Part shown: positions 32,701 through 46,500 of the stretch, in pieces
Layout of the letters: every line of letters begins with the position of its first letter
How positions within the stretch are numbered: the first letter of the stretch is position 1
NCBI GenBank assembly: GCA_027605045.1
Contig: JAQFWX010000181.1
Coordinates: 1 to 63,820, forward strand
Source: Phallus indusiatus
Taxonomy: Eukaryota > Basidiomycota > Agaricomycetes > Phallales > Phallaceae
DNA length: 63,820 nt
Reading direction: 5' to 3'
The notes under the pieces: generated by a model
What the model saw: only the letters and a program-made list of their open reading frames with translations
Told to the model about the DNA's origin: nothing
Database searches by the model: none
Program-made: the position numbers and the translations under genes

Positions 32701-35442
32701 CTCACCATTCGCTCCAGCTCTTTTGTAGTCAAGAAATACACCTGTGTATATTCACGTGAACGAGGCAATCTATCTTCGACCTCCCGAACTTTGAACATTT
32801 CAACGATATTTCAGATTTGGTTCGTCTTTCCTTTAAGTTTGGGGGTGATACATTGGTAACCCTACATATCGCCGAGCTTGCACAGTCTTCTCTGAAATTG
32901 AAGTCAGAATTAACCAAGCCAGGTGATTGGTAGTCTAAATCCAACCGACCTTCTAAGGATTATGATTTTTTTTTTCGGAAGAGCGTAGGTTCCGACTCTT
33001 TGAAGGTTGGGCGGCTTTTGACGATCCATAGATCGAGATCTTTGAACAACCAATCAACTGATGAAGAAATCTTCTATTTAGGCTGATCTCTCTCTATCAC
33101 CTCCCTTCTTGGACCGCTTTTTCACGGAATTTTTAAATTGATTGTAAAAGTGTGTATTGACAAATCTCAGCGACAGACCAGGCGTTCGTTGGTAACGTAG
33201 GGATCCACTTTGGATTTTGAGGTTCGGCGAAAATTAGCTTCAAAGTTCAGCGGCCTTAGAATTGGAAGTCCAAGAAATATCTCTTGAACAATATGTCCTC
33301 GTTTCTGGCAATCGGAGTATGTAGTTGGCTTTTTACCTTCATTCTGCCAATTAATTTCCCGTATTTCTCGATTTACAGAAGTGTCCATCACAAGGCTTTA
33401 TTGAGGATTCAAGGGGGTTCGAGCTGCATCGGTCAGATTGGTTAATACAATTGCCAGAATTGGCATGTATTCTTGCAGCAAGATCACGATGTTCCCGCAC
33501 ATACAATTATTCTATGGTACGGTAAATGTTAATGGCTAGAACCGGCATTTGTGAATTTTGAGAGGAGAATACCGTTTAATTAAGGTTTATTGTAACAACG
33601 CCTAGTGCTTCAGTGTTGGCAAGTGTCCACTATCGCGACACTCGGGGTTTTCTGTTGCCCCATTTTTTTTTCAAAAATTCCTAATACATTTCATTTGTTA
33701 TGACAGTCCCATTTTACCAACTGGCTTTGATGAAAGGAAAAAGGTCGAGGCGCGAAGCACATAAGGCATGCATGTGTTATATTGATTTTGCGCGGGGTGA
33801 CCGCCGACCGGCGCCCCGCTCCTGGTATTCCGAACTTTTCAATGCAAGTAAAAAGCTAAGCTTACCCCAAAACCTTCATACATAGAAGAAAGATTAATAA
33901 ATTAAAACAGGGTCAACAAATGTGCCGTATGGAAATAAATCTGCTGATTGTCATGAGATAAAAATAAATCACGCTGAGTATAAAGTAAGATCTACATCGG
34001 TCATGGGCAGTTCAATTAATTTTAAAAAGAGGGTTGAGCTGATATGTTTACCAGGCTATGTACTGAGTAGTACATTGGCTTACGGTACATAAATAAGCAT
34101 GCCCTGAGTGTAACGTCGATTTGGGGTAATAGGAGAGGATCAGGGGTCAACGTTTCAACCCTTCAATTGGCCACGTCATAATGATCAATTAGAACTGAAT
34201 TAACAAAAGAGGAACTGCGGCATGGGTAAAGTTTGGGAATATATGTGAAGATATGCAGGTGAAAGGTTGAGCCGACGCAAAAGATAATATATGTAGTCTC
34301 TAGGAGGCGTTAGGAATGAATATGCATTACGACATTATGGACTTTTAGTTTATCCATTTCAAAGAGGCTTCGGCGCATAGACTGACCTTCCATCATAATC
34401 ATCATAAACCCTAATGTGCCTCGGTAGTTTCGTTCATTTTCTCGAGACTCGTGCGCCTGTATTTGCGATTCTCCCCTCTTTGGACACATGTTAGTCACTG
34501 CTTGATAGGATCCAGAAACAAAACTTGGCTATCGGTGCAATTGGTGAATCTGGTTTAGCGTCACTTGTGAACTTGGCGGTGCTGATGATCAGCTCTTGAA
34601 CTTAGGCTATAATCTGCCATTTCCCAAACCAATTCAAGTAACGTATCCTGCCTCGTAAGCAACGCTTGGTCATGGCTGCACATTAGGTGAGTTGCCGGTG
34701 ATCAAAAAACGCCTAAAGTGGATTGACACTTGGTTGAAATGCCACATTGACCATATTTTTATCTGTCAACACCTTTAAAATCGGAATCTGTAAAGTGCCA
34801 ATTGATTTCGGGCTAAGACTCAGCAGGAAGACAAACTTGGTGCTCGGTTAGAAATCAACACCTTGGGGATGAGAACAAGTCGGTCTTCAGTATCCTTTTG
34901 CGGACCATCATTGTACAGCTTACGGACATGAGAATGAAGCTTCACTTTCTCGATATTGATACTGAGGATTCCGTGATAGTGAGAGTTTGGCCTGACGATT
35001 GTCTCAAGTCAAAAAAAGGGTCCGTTGATAGATTGCAAAGAATTCTTCGAAAAGCGTGCGTAAAATCACGCATGGCATTTGGCAATTGGAATAAGCAAGA
35101 AGGGGGTGTGTGTAACTGCGTTACTAACAGTCACACAACTGCTTCGCCCCTCGCACCGGCTTTTTAGCCAAAATATTTTTCGTTAACATTATCTCAAATT
35201 TTCCTTTATTGGTTAACATCTCACATCACACACATTCAATCCAAGAACCCTATTACAGATCCCGAACCAGCGATGCGAAAGTGTGGTATAGTACCTGCGA
35301 TTTACCCCTCTTTCCCCAGAATCATCCACCATCGTATATATATACACATCATATAAACTACGCAATGTTTTGAAGGCCTGCTCTAGCTATTCCAATCCTC
35401 CTCAATACTTTTTTACAAGACTATCCTTCCAAAATCACAGTC
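29784..35442. other. 5.7-kb gene-free region between divergent paralogues
   Basis: Only scattered frames of 60-120 codons, none with convincing domains or coherent splicing. It may hold decayed gene or transposon sequence. Short imperfect palindromes are present (for example ATGTACT/AGTACAT near 34057), but no intact element or tandem array was found. Confidence 0.5.
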
Positions 35443-36291
35443 ATGACGACGTATGGCCTTCCGTTTTTCTTTGAAGATACCACGGGTCTCCCTACTGGTC
35501 CCAGTGACTTCGTGGACATTTACGACCGTCCCCCATTCCTTCGTCTTGCTTCTACGCTACCATCTCAGGCTTCTTCTTCCTCAGTCACGAATCCATCCCG
35601 TACTTCCCCCACCCCTCGTACGATCCGTATATCTGAGCTTGGAGCTCGATCACTCCGGTCTGCTTTTCGCCCACGGCAGAGCTGGTACAGCGACAGTAGC
35701 GACTCTGAAGATCGGGACGGCGCCTCCACTTGTGCCGTGATTTCGTTAGAAAATGGTACTATTCGACTATTCAGCAGTAAAGCTATCCCAATAGACAAGT
35801 GGTTGAAGAAGTCGACGACGTTCGGAAGGTATGCTGCAGGTATTCCTATCGCTTTCATGTTCAACCACTGAAGTTAGTTTCTCTCGCTCTCTAGCACATT
35901 ACTCCGTCAGTTCAAAGGTTCTGACGACGTGACCTATCAATGGTGCCACCGATCAGTTAACAATCACGAATGGGCTGTCAGTATTGTATTCGTCTTCTCT
36001 CAAGCCTAGTTAAAATCTCACCTTTTGTTTCTTCCTCCAGTGTGTCAACTTACAAAACAGTCGTATCGTGGCGCACTATGACTTGCGCAACTCTGCAGAG
36101 CCTGTCTATCGTACATCAGGCAACGTGCTAACTATATATGAAGACTCAGTCCACATTGCAGTTGGTAATTTGCTCTCTCAGGAGCCTCCTCTCCAATAGA
36201 AACAGTTTCGCTAAATTTCTTTATTATTTTAGAATTACTGGCATCATTAACGTTAATGCGACACCTGGAAGCATGTCAAGCAAAACGGTGA
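35443..36291 (+). CDS. DUF6593-like protein, copy B
   Basis: Four exons (35443-35828, 35895-35976, 36041-36164, 36233-36291) sum to 217 codons. It opens GLPFFFEDTTGLPTGPSDF, has a Ser-rich insert absent from copy A, then VTYQWCHRS, RIVAHYDLRNSAEPVYRTSG and a final helix LLASLTLMRHLEAC. The intron phases match copy A exactly, so the two are paralogues in divergent orientation. A TATATATATACACATCATATA tract lies about 100 bp upstream. Confidence 0.8.
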
Positions 36292-39200
36292 TTACTCCGC
36301 CGAACCCCCGAAATATTATTATTCTTTCAACCTTATGCTTTTCCGCTACATGGACAGTGTTGACCTTGTGAATCAACGATTAACCCCTCTTGCCGTAGCT
36401 ACTGATTTTTTTGTTTGTTATTGCGAACATTCTTGATACCTGTTCACATATCTTGCATCTTCTCGTCCTCTCACTCTTATATACTTATCTGCTGTCTTCT
36501 CACGGAACTTTCCATTCGATATTTCATAGCGGGACGATCTTATGCTACCGGTCATTTCACTCTCCTACTCAGTGCTTCGCTTCTCACTTAAAACAGAAAC
36601 AGAACCCATTATGTTATGCTTGTGTACATGTTTTTCATTACCTTATGTGTATTATCAATAATAATAGGTGCCGTACATCATCATTATCAGAGACTTCTTC
36701 GAAGTAGGCCATTGGGCAGATTCAGATTTCATCGGACTCCGATGCTGAGATAAACCTAAATTTTCTCTCTACGGAAGCTGGCCATAGGGGAAAACAGGAA
36801 CGAATGGTGGGATTTTAGGTAAGTGGACTATGCGTGTTCCTGGCAAGTAAGAAGACGTTGACCTTACGGTAAGAATTTGATTGTGAAGAAAAAGAGTGCC
36901 CGTGTTAGGTATAAGCTCATGATACAGTGCAAGTTAAATATGCAATTGATGTGTTTATTTCCTTGAGAAGCTCAATCTAAGTCTGACCCCTTAAAAGTAT
37001 ACGCTGTTTTTAATCAGTCGCCTTGCATTTTAGTAAGGCCGAACTTGAAGGTTTTTGTCAAGTTTTTTTTTACTGTGTGTTTCCCTATTCCAGCAGCCTA
37101 ACGTCTCCTAATTACTACTCTCCTTCATACGTAAATTTACCCTTTCAACGTGAGAATTCAAAGTCTATATCGACCAAATCGGTGATGATATCGACCTCAT
37201 AAAGTTTGACTTCTATTCCTATTCCTTTCAAAAACGAGTATTTGAGCTTCGAAAAAACCGCATGCATGTGCTGATTATACGCAAATGAAGTGCGCGTGTG
37301 ATTCTTTTATATACATAGTACTAATAGGTCGTGGCCATCACCGAACAATTTGACGATGAAAAGGGATCTCTATGGACCACACCCGTATCAGAAGACGCTG
37401 ATGATATTTATGTATATCAATCAGTCGATAAGGAAAAGAAAATTCTTCGGTTTTTCACTCCTAATTATAAAGTCATTTAGTAACGATAGCTCAGAATTGA
37501 GAAATGTGTTTAGTTCCCAGATCGGCTTATATTGCAAGTACTAGTTTTTGAGACACGTGTTTGGAGTGTTCGTTCTTTTCATTCGATACGCATCATGATG
37601 TCATCCAACTTGAAGGTAAAATAAACGTTTTTAATATGTATGCATAGGGCGATCCATTTCTATATAAATGTAGTTACGGCACATATTTAACATGCTTGAA
37701 GCATGGTTTGCACTTGAGATGGTGTTCTTGCATTTCATACTTGGGATATAAACCCACGCAAGATCTCTTAAAAATGCTTATCGGTGGCGGAGATAAACAT
37801 TAGACATCTTTTGTATTCCCCAACTTAAATCAGATCCCGGCGGAACAAGGAATGGTTCAGGAAGCTCAAGAAACCGACCAACTCACGAACACGTCTTATT
37901 ATTATCCTTATTGGGAAAATGCTAGTAATTCAGTTGCAATGTGCTTCGGATAATGAACACGCCATTAGTTTACCTCGAACCTATGTCTATACTTCTTATG
38001 CACGAAATGTCTTCGAATTCCACTACTAGTATAAAAAAGATCAGTCAACTCCAAAAAAAAGAATGCATGACAGCTCGTTGACTCTTGGTACTAGTCATTT
38101 GACTGAGAAACGGTAGGGAAGCATCTCTGGTTTAGGAAGACATGTCATGGGTATTAATAGTGATCTTTCCCAGACTGATTCTCTCACCACGTCAAACCGT
38201 CGTGGTGGCATCGGGCACGCGTAGCATCCAATAGGGTCCTTCGCCCTTCTGTCATTGCTGTACAAAAAGTTGCTACGCCTGTCATGAACGAGGGTATTTG
38301 AGAACGGCTAAATAATATACAACTTGATCTAGAAAGCCAAGTTGGACTTGGATTGGACATCGAGTCTCCCGGTGTCTGCGCCGAGCTATCTAAATTGATC
38401 GTTGATCGTGAGGTTTGGTGAGAAATTTAAGATCGTTGATAGAATTAAACCAAGATACTTAGACAAGCGCGATGACCCACTTTCCATATTTCTTCGAGAT
38501 GTGCTGTCCCGAATCTGTGGACATAGCTGCCATGTGCATGCTCGTTATTCCTTTGGGACATTCCGACTTGAAACTTTATATAGTGACTTCGAGAAGTTTT
38601 AAAAGCTTCAGTTGGTAATTTTAATCTTTTCAAGTTTTACCGTACTGTCCGCGCACCGAAGTGTATTCCTCCCACCGTTATTTTTTTCCCTTCCGATTTA
38701 CTTAAGATAACGGAATAACCAACGGCGTTGCGGTCTTCCACTGCGATCATATATTTAACCTAATCCGGGACTGGAATTTGCGCTCTTCTTGAAAAATGTT
38801 CTTGACAGCTACATACTGCGGATTGGGTGAAACATCTGGAATTGTCTCACCTAAAGGGGAATGGTGCTATACGCACCAAGACTTCTAGAGTCAAGGGTAG
38901 ACAATTTGATTCAGAATTGAAAAAGAATATGAAGTGGTGGTCGGCTAGTGAATTTAGCTCAATCACAAAGGCGGCGTCAATGTTCTGACATTCTAAATTT
39001 GGTTGCAAGGAGTCACTCAGCCGGGGGTTCCTAGTGTAGGAGGCAGATTCACTGAACTGCTAAGATATACGGTTCAGAAGTACCGCTGAAGGCCTTTTTA
39101 ATGACTATATCGAGCGATTTATTATGTCGATCTAATCCACCAACACCTGACTTAGCGCAGCGTCACCGTTAAAAACAAGGGCTTAACAGCGACATCCCGA

Positions 39201-40106
39201 TAGACTGCGCGATCATACATGGATAGGCTGTTAACAGATGATGCTCCTATACGGAGGAGCTGGGATCTGCGGGTAATGGTCGTAAAATTCGCGGCGCTCA
39301 GTCTGCGATCTAAAAGAACGGGTGAATGACTCATTTTTTCATCGCTTGACTTCGCCTGCGGGCGTCCAGCTCACATGTGAACAAAAAATGAGGCCGGGAC
39401 TGTCAACACGAACCGCACTAGCAAAACAAATCATTGGAAAAGAAAAGCGAGTTTTTATGACTCATACGAGAATGGATGGATATAAAAGAATAGTAAATTC
39501 AAGACATGACCGCACAAAATGAACTCCGCGACGGGATCTACTCAAATATTAAAAGGCGAGCTCATTTATGTTTACAATGGTGCAGTCAATAGCTCACTTT
39601 TGAATCCTTTTCTCCAGCGCTCAAAACCATGTTGCAAAAACCCAAGTCTGAAACCCAAAGTCATGAACAACCCAAGTCAGTATTTAGAATACGTGAATCG
39701 TAAGCCGGACTAATCCTGCTTTGCTTTTTAGACGACAACCAAAAGAATATAAAGATAATTCTGCATCAATGATGTCATCAAATAGAGCTCAGGATTCTGC
39801 TCTTTGGGTGAGTAATTCATATTGGTGATTTAATCGTCACTTACTTTTGCATGTGAAGCGCGCTAGAGCCATGAGCATGAAATACAAATAAACGTCACGT
39901 GAAGAACAAAACATTTGTGGGGAACTTGCAAAAGATGTAGATCATTCACATATTGATGTAATGTCTGAAACTCGGTTAGCATAGTTGAACAATATAATGC
40001 GAACAAAACAAAACATTTTCAAAGTCAGAACTTCAGACTCCGCTGGTGATCCAATCGGTAAATTCTCACGTGTATAGCTATTTCGCCTTCGACCAATCAC
40101 CACGCG
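36292..40106. other. 3.8-kb gene-poor region
   Basis: AT-rich with short unsupported frames. No tRNA, transposon ends or tandem repeats recognised. Confidence 0.5.
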
Positions 40107-41000
40107 ATGCCCCCGACACCACCCAGTACGCCTTATGTACAATCCGGCGACCAGCTGGAAAGCTTTCTTCGATCGTTTTGGAAACGTCAGGTCGCAACGG
40201 CTGAAGAAGAAACCCTGACTTTCGTCATCCTCCATTGCCTTTAGCTCGCATCAAAAAGGTTATGAAAAGTGATCCTGAAGTCAGGGTACGTCTGTCGTCT
40301 TCATTGGTTTGGTAACGACCCATAAATCTGAATCAAAGCATAACTAACTGATTTTATTTCTCTTTAAAAGATGATTGCAGCCGATGGTATTTTTTTCCTG
40401 CTTTTCTTGAGCCTCCAAAGCAATCGCTGAGGAATTTCTATTCCGTTATTACGCTATTAGCTCCGATTATATTCTGCAAAGCCTGCGAAAGTGAGTGGAC
40501 GCTTGTGCTGTTTCAAGGTCTTTCAATAATCAAAACAATCAGTATTCATTGCTGAGATGACCGCCCGAGCCTTCATCGTGGCTGATACAAACAAACGAAG
40601 AACCTTGTCGAGATCCGACATTGCTCGAGCTATTGCCAAGTCTGACCAATTTGATTTCTTAATCGATATCCTACCTAGGGAAGATCCTCCTCCACATGCG
40701 CCTGCGTTTAGTACATCAGGGAATATCAACAACAAGAAAGGAAAGAAAAAAGAAGAGGAGGTAAAATATTGTTTTTGAACGCCTTCAACGTTGTCTTACA
40801 GACCTCATCGTCTTCTTTCATAGCCCCTTCGGAGCCACGGCTTAGGGCCGCTAGATGGCGCTACAGACTTAGTAGACGTCGATAAACCCTCTGCCCCTAC
40901 CCTACCGGGTCCGGAAGCAGTCCATAACCCGAACATGATGGTCCTTCATCAGGCGAGTGACTTGTCATCAAATACCATTAAGCATGTTTCTTATTATTAA
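40107..41000 (+). pseudogene. HAP5: NF-YC / HAP5 histone-fold subunit with a frameshift
   Basis: The CCAAT-binding factor subunit C joins NF-YB and NF-YA to activate transcription. The N terminus reads FWKRQ...AEEET, as in the family. The frame then slips by one base (about 40209-40215, ACCCTGAC where ACC CCT GAC is expected), so the ATG-initiated frame stops soon after. The conserved remainder continues in the other frame: LPLARIKKVMKSDPEV, then through three introns [51 protein letters not shown]. With an acceptor at about 40823 the C terminus stays open to TAA 40998-41000. No ATG precedes the histone-fold frame without crossing a stop, so the gene is broken here unless the base is a sequence error. 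Confidence 0.75.
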
Positions 41001-41910
41001 GTCAGTTTGAATCACTACTAAATTCTACAGCGGGACAAGCAATACCGGATCGTACGTCGGCATCATAGTGCTTTGAGTTATGTGTTAAGTAAGGAAATGC
41101 TGGAAGATGTCTTGTTTATTCTGTCGATGAAACAATTGTCGTAATATGTTTTCGTAGAGCTATAAGTTGCTGTGTACATTTCCGTCCTGTCGGGTGCTAT
41201 GATCTATACTAAATATCCCTTCTTTTCTCCCACATTTGTCGCTGCGATATTATTCGCGTGCCTCTTCTTCTTTCTCATCAGCCGCCACCCTTGCCGCTTG
41301 TCTGTTTGTTTTGAACCGTTATTGGCTTATTTGGCTGTTTATATATGCGATGCTTCTGACATTTGGTGGTCAACCAATCGGAATATAAGACTGCTACTAC
41401 ACTTCACACGGAAGCAATCTGGCACGACGATATTATAAATGGTAACGAAGCTATGGGGCTTGCACCATGATGCACCATAGTTCGAATTCATCGTTCGCCC
41501 AGACTTCTCGTACTATCAATTAGGTTTGTAAGCTTGGTGAGTTCGCTCGTGCTTGGGCTTTCGTCCGACTTGAAAGGACGCCGGAACAAAATGTCATTCC
41601 GGCTCCAAATAGCATTCAAAAGCCATGGACAAATTCTGACCTGGTCCTTCGGCGAATCATCACTCTTTTGAGCCGTATAATTAGTTCCTCAGTCAAATAC
41701 ACGACGTTTCTCAGGTTTCCAGAAAATTAATATCTCGATTGCCTAACTACTGATGTGCACATATGAACATGAACAAGATGATTATTAGACATGATTATCA
41801 GACATATCATTTGATACAGAAACGTAATATGGAATTAAATAGTAAATTTAGGCGTCGTCATAACTAGAAAACTTTAGATGAATCCATAGCCAGCCCAAAA
41901 AGATATTAAC
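41001..41910. other. Intergenic region
   Basis: Contains a small hydrophobic plus-strand frame (41172-41438) without conserved features. Nothing else supported. Confidence 0.45.
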
Positions 41911-42857
41911 TTACAATACAAGAGCTCTAAGCTCAATACTCTCTCTCAACGGTGCATCTTTAGGTGTCGTGGGGTCGATAAAAGCAGTATGCGGTGTCAA
42001 GATAGCGGTATTCCCGTCCATCTTTGAATCGAAGCTGGTAAGGTGGATAGCTTAGCCTTTAGCCCTCAACTTGAAGATACCGGAGAGAACTCACCATTTA
42101 ATGAATAAAGCCTCATCAGGTCTCATACTGCGCTGGTATTTCCATTTATGTTGCGGATTATATCTGACGCTGAACGTTTCTCCAATTCGGTGCGAGAACT
42201 TGAGAGTGGTAGGAATCAGGTCCTTGTCCCAATCGATGGATCTGAAATCGCAGACAGCTAACGGGTAGTCAGTTGCGGGATGATTGATTGGACGCCAAAG
42301 GTTGATGATTTGAAAACGGTGTTTGAGAAGCGATTCTGCTATGGATTCTGGCGTGTGCATATGGACACGCTTGGTCGCCGATTCCGGTGTCTGGTCAACA
42401 TGTACTCTAGGAACAGGAGCGCGAGTTTCCTCAGATACATCAAGCACGCCTGGACGATTCCTTCTTATGGCTTAGTAAAAAATAAACGTCAAATGTCAAT
42501 CGCAACTGAATGAGAAAGAAAAATCGTACTGTGATCGAATATGACAACACGATTTGCGCCAGTGACCTCCTTAATCAAGTCAACGCTTTCTTTGTAGTAG
42601 TCTTTTTTGATGGCTTCTTCATTCTCAAAATTCTTGAAGCTCGAGGTATGCTCGTGAAACCGAAATCCGGCCGTGTCCAAGTCATATTCGTTCTCGCGAC
42701 CTCTAACATTCTCTATGTCGAATTGTCGTTCTTCTTGTGAGAAATTGCTAGGGCGGTTTCCAGTCTTTGGATCAATGTCAACCTCAACCCAAGGCTTTGA
42801 ATCGTCCAATGGAGGTTGGAAGTAGTATAGCGTAGAAGTGACAGTATTGGTGGCCAT
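41911..42857 (-). CDS. CmcJ/AsaB-like family oxygenase or methyltransferase
   Basis: Exons 42857-42530, 42470-42095 and 42034-41911 sum to 276 codons (introns 59 and 60 bp). The order of motifs fits the CmcJ/NvfI-like family: early TLYYFQPP, LDTAGFRFHEHTS, YYKESVDLIKEVTGA, VVIFDHTIRRNRPG, VHVDQTPESA, INLWRPINHPATDYPLAVCD and C-terminal KCFDSKMDGNTAILTPHTAF. Members are linked to secondary metabolism (non-haem iron oxygenases and relatives). HVD in VHVDQT and the late H of TPHTAF are candidate metal ligands. Length is typical of the family and the gene looks intact. Confidence 0.82.
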
Positions 42858-43536
42858 CTAGTAAACCTCCTCTAGAACAAGTTGAACCTCGAAAAGATGA
42901 CTATGTGGGGAAGGGGAATGTGTGAGAATGCTATGGAAGTGGATGTCTTCACAATGTCTTTTATAGATGAAAGTCGCAGCCCGAATCTTACAAAGACGGA
43001 GAATGACACCATCGCTCGTAACTTCTGGATCCAATTATTGCAGTGACGAGAAGCTCAAATTCGGCGCTTAATCGCGGCTCCGTTTCTTAAAATAGCAGCG
43101 GTGTATGTATGTAAGATGTACTTTAGTAATACCAAAGTCAGTTGCGTACGAATCATCAATGTAAGTTGATAAATGCTTATATTACATACCTAACCCCCCA
43201 ATCGTTGAACTTCCTGCTTGGTAAGCTATCAAGCCATTCCTACGTTTGAAAGCATATATATGTCATGCCTTACCAATTCATGCACCCACCCGCAGATGCA
43301 ATACTCGAATATCACCGATGACTAGAACTATTGTTCGCTTTCACGTATTTAAGTGGAATATGGCAATATGGTAGCGTAGATTTCGCTCAGTGTCAGTGTC
43401 TGGTCGGATTTGTAAATTGTCAGACAATGTATAATGTATCTACATAAATATACACCTGCTACTTGACTTTTGGGAAAAAAAAACGCGGCATAACGAAACT
43501 TATGCCAAGTTTGATGGAAAGCGAACTTTCCAGATT
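42858..43536. other. Intergenic region
   Basis: 5' flank of the CmcJ-like gene and 3' flank of HSP78. No gene seen. Confidence 0.5.
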
Positions 43537-46500
43537 TTAATCCTCTACAGTTGTCGTATGTGGTATATTGCCATCCTCGGCTGCAATGACATCGTCATTT
43601 TGAGTATGATTATCCAAGATATGCAAATCTTGTCCTTCTGGGGTGACTCTCACTACAACTGTATCCCCGTTCCTATGTACATACATCTATTTCAACCAGC
43701 GTGACTTCTCTTAGGGCGAACAGACGAACCTTATTGACCCAAGCAACATTTTCTCTGCCAAGGGATTAACGACCTTCTGCCTGATAATTCTCGCAATGGA
43801 TCTCGCTCCATACACATCAGAATAACCAGCTTTGGCAAGCCAGTCTCTACTGGCATCATCAACGTCGAGTTGCATCCTGCGATCTTTGATGCGTGCCGCA
43901 ACATCATTCAATCTCAAATTGACAATGTCGTATATGTTTTGTCGAGATAACCGGTTGAAAACAATTTGAGAATCTAGTCTGTTAATGAGCTCTGGCGGAA
44001 AATGGTGCGCTGCATGATCAAGAACTGCGTCTTTGGCTGATTGCGTCACGGATCCATCTGGGCCCATAGAGGACGGGTCAGCTAAAAATTCTGAGCCTAA
44101 ATTACTAGTGCAGCAAATGATGGTATTCTGGGTTTAATAGGCGTAAGCTTTGTTGCAGACAAAAGAAAGATAGTAGAGACTCTTTGCATTACCTTGAAGT
44201 CCACTTTGCGACCATGGCTGTCCGTCAGCGAGCCCTCGTCCAATATTTGCAAAAGGATCAGAGCAACGTCCTGATGAAGTGTAATCAATTTTTTAGATTG
44301 AATTGTTCACGAACAAACCTTATGGGCCTTTTCCAATTCATCCAACAAAAGAACAGCTATGTATGCCCATAAATTCAACAGTCGTCGTGACGCAAACAAT
44401 CCCTGCTCACCATAAGGACGGCGCCGAACGGCCTCCGTCAATTGACCTGGTTAAATGTAAATTCCCACTATTACTTGCAGAGAGAAAACATCGATTTACC
44501 TCCTTCGTCATAACCGATATAACCAGGAGCAGCGCCAACTAGACGGGATACCGTATGTCTATCGTGGTACTGGACAAAGTTGAAGCTGAGTAGGTTCAAA
44601 ACGAAAATTACTGAAAATACCTCAGACATATTGATCGTTATTCTAAATGAGTTTCATATCAGATAATTTTCAGAAATTTTAGAGAAATAATACTGACAAT
44701 CCCCGACGTTCATCGTTGAACAAGAAAGCGGCTAACGCTTTGCACAGCTCTGTCTAGAAGACGGTGAATAAAGGTTTGAGCGAACGTCCTTTATAACCTT
44801 ACTTTACCAACACCGGTTGGTCCAAGGAATAGAAAAGAAGCCACAGGGCGATTCGGATTGGCAAGCCCAGCACGAGATATCCTGACCGCGCTACTAACAG
44901 CTTTGAGAGCATCGTCTTGGCCTACAATCCGTTCACGTAAAGTATTTTCCATCTGATAATTATGGTTAAAAGACAAATGGGCCAATATACCTCGGCGAGA
45001 CTTACGTGCGCTAATTTTTCTCGCTCTCCTTTTAACAGTGACTGAACTGGTATGCCTGTTGCTTTCGCGACAACGCGAGCTATGTCTCCGGATGTCACCC
45101 TATCGTGTAACATAGTAACGCCGTCAACTGTTCCACCCTCTTGTTCTCGATCCGATTCCTTTGGAAGACGTGCTTCCAACTCTGGGATAACAGCATATCG
45201 CAATCTTGACGCCGTATCGTATTGTCCCTGACGTTGAGCAACTTCTAATTCGTGTTTGGCTTCTTCCAGACGTCTTTTCGTTTCCTTAAGTCTTTGCAGT
45301 CGGGAACGTTCTACATAAAAACCATGAGTTTAAGCTCTAGGTTACTATTGCATCGAGAGTTAATGTCATCGTACCGGCCTGCCAGATATTGTCGAGTCGA
45401 GTGGCATCGTCTTTCTTTTTTTGCAATATCTTTTCTACTTCGTTACGACGTTCAACAGAATATACATCCGTTTCATTCTTGAGACTTTCCAACTCAATTT
45501 GAAGAGTCACAATTTCACGATCTAATGCTTCCAACTCGTCTGGTTTACTTTCTTGAGCAAGACGTAGGGCGCTAGCGGCTTCGTCAACGAGATCAATGGC
45601 CTTGTCCGGTAAAAACCTATCCGGCACGTATCTGGCTGAATATACGGCAGCTAATCTGGGGGTTCATAGTCCGTTAACAGAAAACACTCGACAATCGGCT
45701 TTACCTGTAACAAGTGCACTATCGGAAATCTCGACACCGTGGTGTACTTCATATCGCGGTTTTAATCCGCGAAGAATAGATATAGTGGATTCGACACTGG
45801 GTTCCTCTATTACGACCGGTTGGAAACGTCTTTCCAGAGCGGCGTCCTTTTCTATGTGTTTCCGATATTCGTCCACTGAGAAGCAGTTGAAGAAGTAGAA
45901 AGTAATATGTGGGATAATATTATACTCACAGGTTGTTGCCCCTACGAGCTGTAAACCACGAGCCAACGCAGGCTTGATCATTTGTCCAGCGTCGACACTA
46001 CCTTCGGCTTTGCCCAGGTTCAAAAGTGTATCTGTCCCAGGAAGTATGATTCTCTAAAACCTCGCAACCTCCGCTAGAATGAACCTACGAAGTTCATCAA
46101 TGAAACAAATAACATTTCCCTCCTCTTCTTCAATATCTCTTAGAAGGGCCTTGAATTTGGACTCAAATTGACCCCGTATTCCCGATCCCGCAACAATAGA
46201 TGCTAAATCAAGCGACAAGACCCGTTTATTGAACAACGACTGGTTAAATCAATTTCATATATAATGGGGGTTCTAATGACTAGCGATGTGACGACTTACT
46301 TCTGGGACTTCTTTTGCCACAATGCGGCTTGCCAAACCCTCCAAAATCGCAGTTTTGCCGACACCAGGCGGTCCGATCAGAACGGGATTCGATTTCGTCC
46401 GTCGTGAAAGTACTATAGGAAAACAAAAAATTGTCAGAACAATTGTTCACACGCAAAAGGAATTTGAGCATGTTACTTTGAATTGTACGTCGGATTTCTA

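Noticed and set aside
40802..40900. Second frameshift in the NF-YC C terminus
   Set aside because: Using the acceptor at about 40823 instead of 40801 keeps the frame open to the stop, so no second lesion is needed.
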